9,027 nucleotides of DNA, taken from assembly GCA_041582695.1 (NCBI GenBank), contig JBFIBB010000141.1:1-9027 (forward strand), in the 5' to 3' direction. The notes under the pieces were generated by a model that made no database searches, was not told the origin of the DNA, and saw nothing but the letters and a program-made list of their open reading frames with translations. Positions 7,056 to 9,027 of the stretch are shown piece by piece. Source of the stretch: JAWKWH01 sp041582695 (GTDB lineage: Bacteria; Pseudomonadota; Alphaproteobacteria; Rhizobiales; Rhizobiaceae). The position numbers and the translations under genes are program-made. Every line of letters begins with the position of its first letter. The first letter of the stretch is position 1.

Positions 7056-9027
7056 ACTCCGCGGCCACTGTCGTCTGTGCCAGTTCGATTTCACGCAACG
7101 CCCGGCGATACTCTACCGGCATGACCTTGACGAACCGGGGCAGATAGTCGGCCCAGTTCTCCAGAATCATCTGCGCCTTGGCGGAGCCGGTGTACTGGTG
7201 ATGCTTGGTCACTAGCTGGAACAACCGTTCGGCGTCGTAGCCGGACATGTCGGCCATGACGTCAATGCGGCCCTTGAATTCCAGATCGCCACGGTGGTGA
7301 TGCAAGCGCTCGAAAATGTCATCCTCCTCGGGAACAGGTTCGAGATCGACCATCGCCATGTTGCAGCGATTGGCAAAATCGCCCGACTCGTCGAGCACAT
7401 AGGCTATCCCGCCCGACATGCCGGCCGCGAAGTTGCGCCCGGTATGCCCGATCACGACGACTACGCCGCCAGTCATGTACTCGCAGCCGTGATCGCCGAC
7501 ACCTTCGACAACCGCGATGGCGCCGGAGTTCCTGACGGCGAACCGTTCGCCGGCGACGCCGCGGAAATAGCACTCACCCTCGGTAGCGCCGTAGAGCACC
7601 GTGTTGCCGACGATGATCGATTCCTCGGGCACGAAACCGCAATTTTCGGTCGGCCTGACAATTATCCTGCCGCCCGCGAGCCCCTTGCCGACATAGTCGT
7701 TGGCGTCGCCGACGAGATCGAAGGTCACGCCGCGCGCCAGGAAAGCGCCGAAAGCCTGTCCGGCGGTACCGGTCATGTTGAACGTCACCGTGTCGGGCTT
7801 GAGACCCTTGTGGCCGTAGCGCTTGGCGATTGCGCCCGACAGCATCGCGCCGGTAGACCGGTCGATGTTGCGGATCGCGATGTCGTGGGCAACTGGCATA
7901 CCGTTCTCTATGGCCGGGCGCGCCAGTTCGATCAGCTTGCGATCCAGGATGTCGTCGATCGGATGCTTCTGGCTCTCGCTGTTATAGATCGCCTTCGGCT
8001 CTGCCTCCGGCTTGAAGAACACGCGGCTGAAGTCGAGTCCCCTGGCCTTCCAATGGTCGATCATCTCTTCCTTGGCGAGCAGGTCGGACTGGCCGATCGC
8101 CTGGTCGAGCCTGGTGAAGCCGATTTCGGCAAGCAACTGGCGCACCTCCTCGGCGATGTAGAACATGAAGTTGATCACATGCTCCTTGGTGCCGCGGAAC
8201 CGCTTGCGCAGTACGGGGTCCTGGGTGGCGACGCCAACCGGGCAGGTGTTGAGATGGCATTTGCGCATCATCACACAGCCTGCGGCGATCAGCGGGCCGG
8301 TGGCGAAGCCAAATTCGTCGGCTCCCAGCAGCGCGCCGATCAGGACGTCGCGGCCGGTTCTGAGACCGCCGTCAACCTGCAGCGCGACTCGGCTGCGCAG
8401 CCCGTTCAGCACCAGGGTCTGATGGGTTTCCGCCAGGCCCATCTCCCACGGGCTGCCGGCATGCTTGATCGAGGTCAGGGGCGACGCGCCGGTGCCGCCC
8501 TCGAAACCGGAAATGGTGATGTGGTCGGCGCGCGCCTTGGCGACGCCCGCGGCAACAGTGCCGACGCCCACTTCGGAAACAAGCTTGACCGAAACCTGAC
8601 CGTCTGGATTGACGTTCTTCAGGTCGAAGATCAGTTGCGCCAGATCCTCGATCGAATAGATGTCATGGTGCGGGGGCGGCGATATCAGGCCGACGCCCGG
8701 CGTCGAATGGCGCACCTTGGCAATGGTCGCGTCGACCTTGTGCCCGGGCAACTGACCGCCCTCGCCGGGCTTTGCTCCCTGCGCCATCTTGATCTGCATC
8801 ATGTCGGAATTGACGAGATATTCCGTTGTCACGCCGAAACGGCCCGAGGCGACCTGCTTGATCGCCGAACGCTCCGGATTCGGCGACCCGTCGGCGAGCG
8901 GCTCGTAGCGGTCCGGCTCCTCGCCGCCCTCGCCGGTGTTGGACTTGCCGCCGATGGCGTTCATCGCGCGCGCCAGCGTGGTGTGAGCCTCGCGGCTGAT
9001 CGAGCCGAAGGACATAGCGCCGGTGGA
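7054..9027 (-). CDS. gltB: Glutamate synthase (NADPH), large (alpha) subunit (partial, C-terminal part)
   Basis: The window holds the last 657 residues; full-length bacterial GltB is about 1,500 residues, so the N-terminal glutamine amidotransferase domain and central domain lie beyond 9027. The visible part opens within the FMN-binding synthase domain (STGAMSFGSISREAH), where 2-oxoglutarate is converted to glutamate with channelled ammonia. KMAQGAKPGEGGQLPGHKV and TISGFEGGTGASPLTSIKHA are standard FMN/substrate segments. Three cysteines in CVMMRKCHLNTCPVG (spacing C-x5-C-x4-C, visible residues 251, 257, 262) bind the [3Fe-4S] cluster. The C-terminal third is the GXGXG beta-helix domain (from about GTAGQAFGAFLARG to GRNFAAGMSGGIAYVLDE). 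No frameshift or missing motif is visible. The ATG at 9015 is internal to the protein, not its start. Any operon promoter lies outside the window. Confidence 0.97.
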   Translation of the reverse strand, partial: STGAMSFGSISREAHTTLARAMNAIGGKSNTGEGGEEPDRYEPLADGSPNPERSAIKQVASGRFGVTTEYLVNSDMMQIKMAQGAKPGEGGQLPGHKVDATIAKVRHSTPGVGLISPPPHHDIYSIEDLAQLIFDLKNVNPDGQVSVKLVSEVGVGTVAAGVAKARADHITISGFEGGTGASPLTSIKHAGSPWEMGLAETHQTLVLNGLRSRVALQVDGGLRTGRDVLIGALLGADEFGFATGPLIAAGCVMMRKCHLNTCPVGVATQDPVLRKRFRGTKEHVINFMFYIAEEVRQLLAEIGFTRLDQAIGQSDLLAKEEMIDHWKARGLDFSRVFFKPEAEPKAIYNSESQKHPIDDILDRKLIELARPAIENGMPVAHDIAIRNIDRSTGAMLSGAIAKRYGHKGLKPDTVTFNMTGTAGQAFGAFLARGVTFDLVGDANDYVGKGLAGGRIIVRPTENCGFVPEESIIVGNTVLYGATEGECYFRGVAGERFAVRNSGAIAVVEGVGDHGCEYMTGGVVVVIGHTGRNFAAGMSGGIAYVLDESGDFANRCNMAMVDLEPVPEEDDIFERLHHHRGDLEFKGRIDVMADMSGYDAERLFQLVTKHHQYTGSAKAQMILENWADYLPRFVKVMPVEYRRALREIELAQTTVAAE

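Overview
This window looks like ordinary chromosome from an alphaproteobacterium, most likely a member of the Rhizobiales (Hyphomicrobiales) near Mesorhizobium and its relatives. The clues are the high G+C, codon choice rich in GCG, GGC and CTC, a rhizobial-type BBP2_2 outer-membrane barrel, a DUF459 SGNH-fold protein, and the protein sequences of GalU, GltB and GltD. The genus call is inference from remembered protein families, not from a search.

Layout from left to right. The 5' end of a kdsD/kpsF-type arabinose-5-phosphate isomerase gene runs off the left edge on the minus strand (about 1-194). A short divergent intergenic stretch separates it from a large exported outer-membrane beta-barrel protein on the plus strand (about 354-2081). 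That gene converges almost end to end, 14 bases apart, with galU on the minus strand (2096-2965). A 214-base divergent intergenic region follows. Next comes a plus-strand pair: an exported MltB-type lytic transglycosylase (3180-4403) and a DUF459/SGNH-fold exported protein (4400-5611), joined by an ATGA stop/start overlap. This pair converges, 15 bases apart, with gltD (5627-7045). Upstream of gltD on the same strand is gltB (7054 to beyond 9027), which runs off the right edge.

Two themes emerge. From 1 to 5611 the genes serve the cell envelope: the Kdo precursor pathway (KdsD), UDP-glucose supply for surface polysaccharide (GalU), an outer-membrane barrel, peptidoglycan cleavage (MltB), and a periplasmic SGNH-fold protein. 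From 5627 on, gltBD encodes NADPH-dependent glutamate synthase, the GOGAT half of ammonia assimilation. No RNA gene, mobile element, CRISPR array or phage signature was seen.

I found no convincing undescribed system. The points most worth a second look are the DUF459 protein, whose GDS serine and DxxH histidine positions hold Phe and Asn; its translational coupling to the lytic transglycosylase; the ATG-less start and long charged linker of the beta-barrel protein; and a perfect inverted repeat whose loop contains the gltD stop codon.
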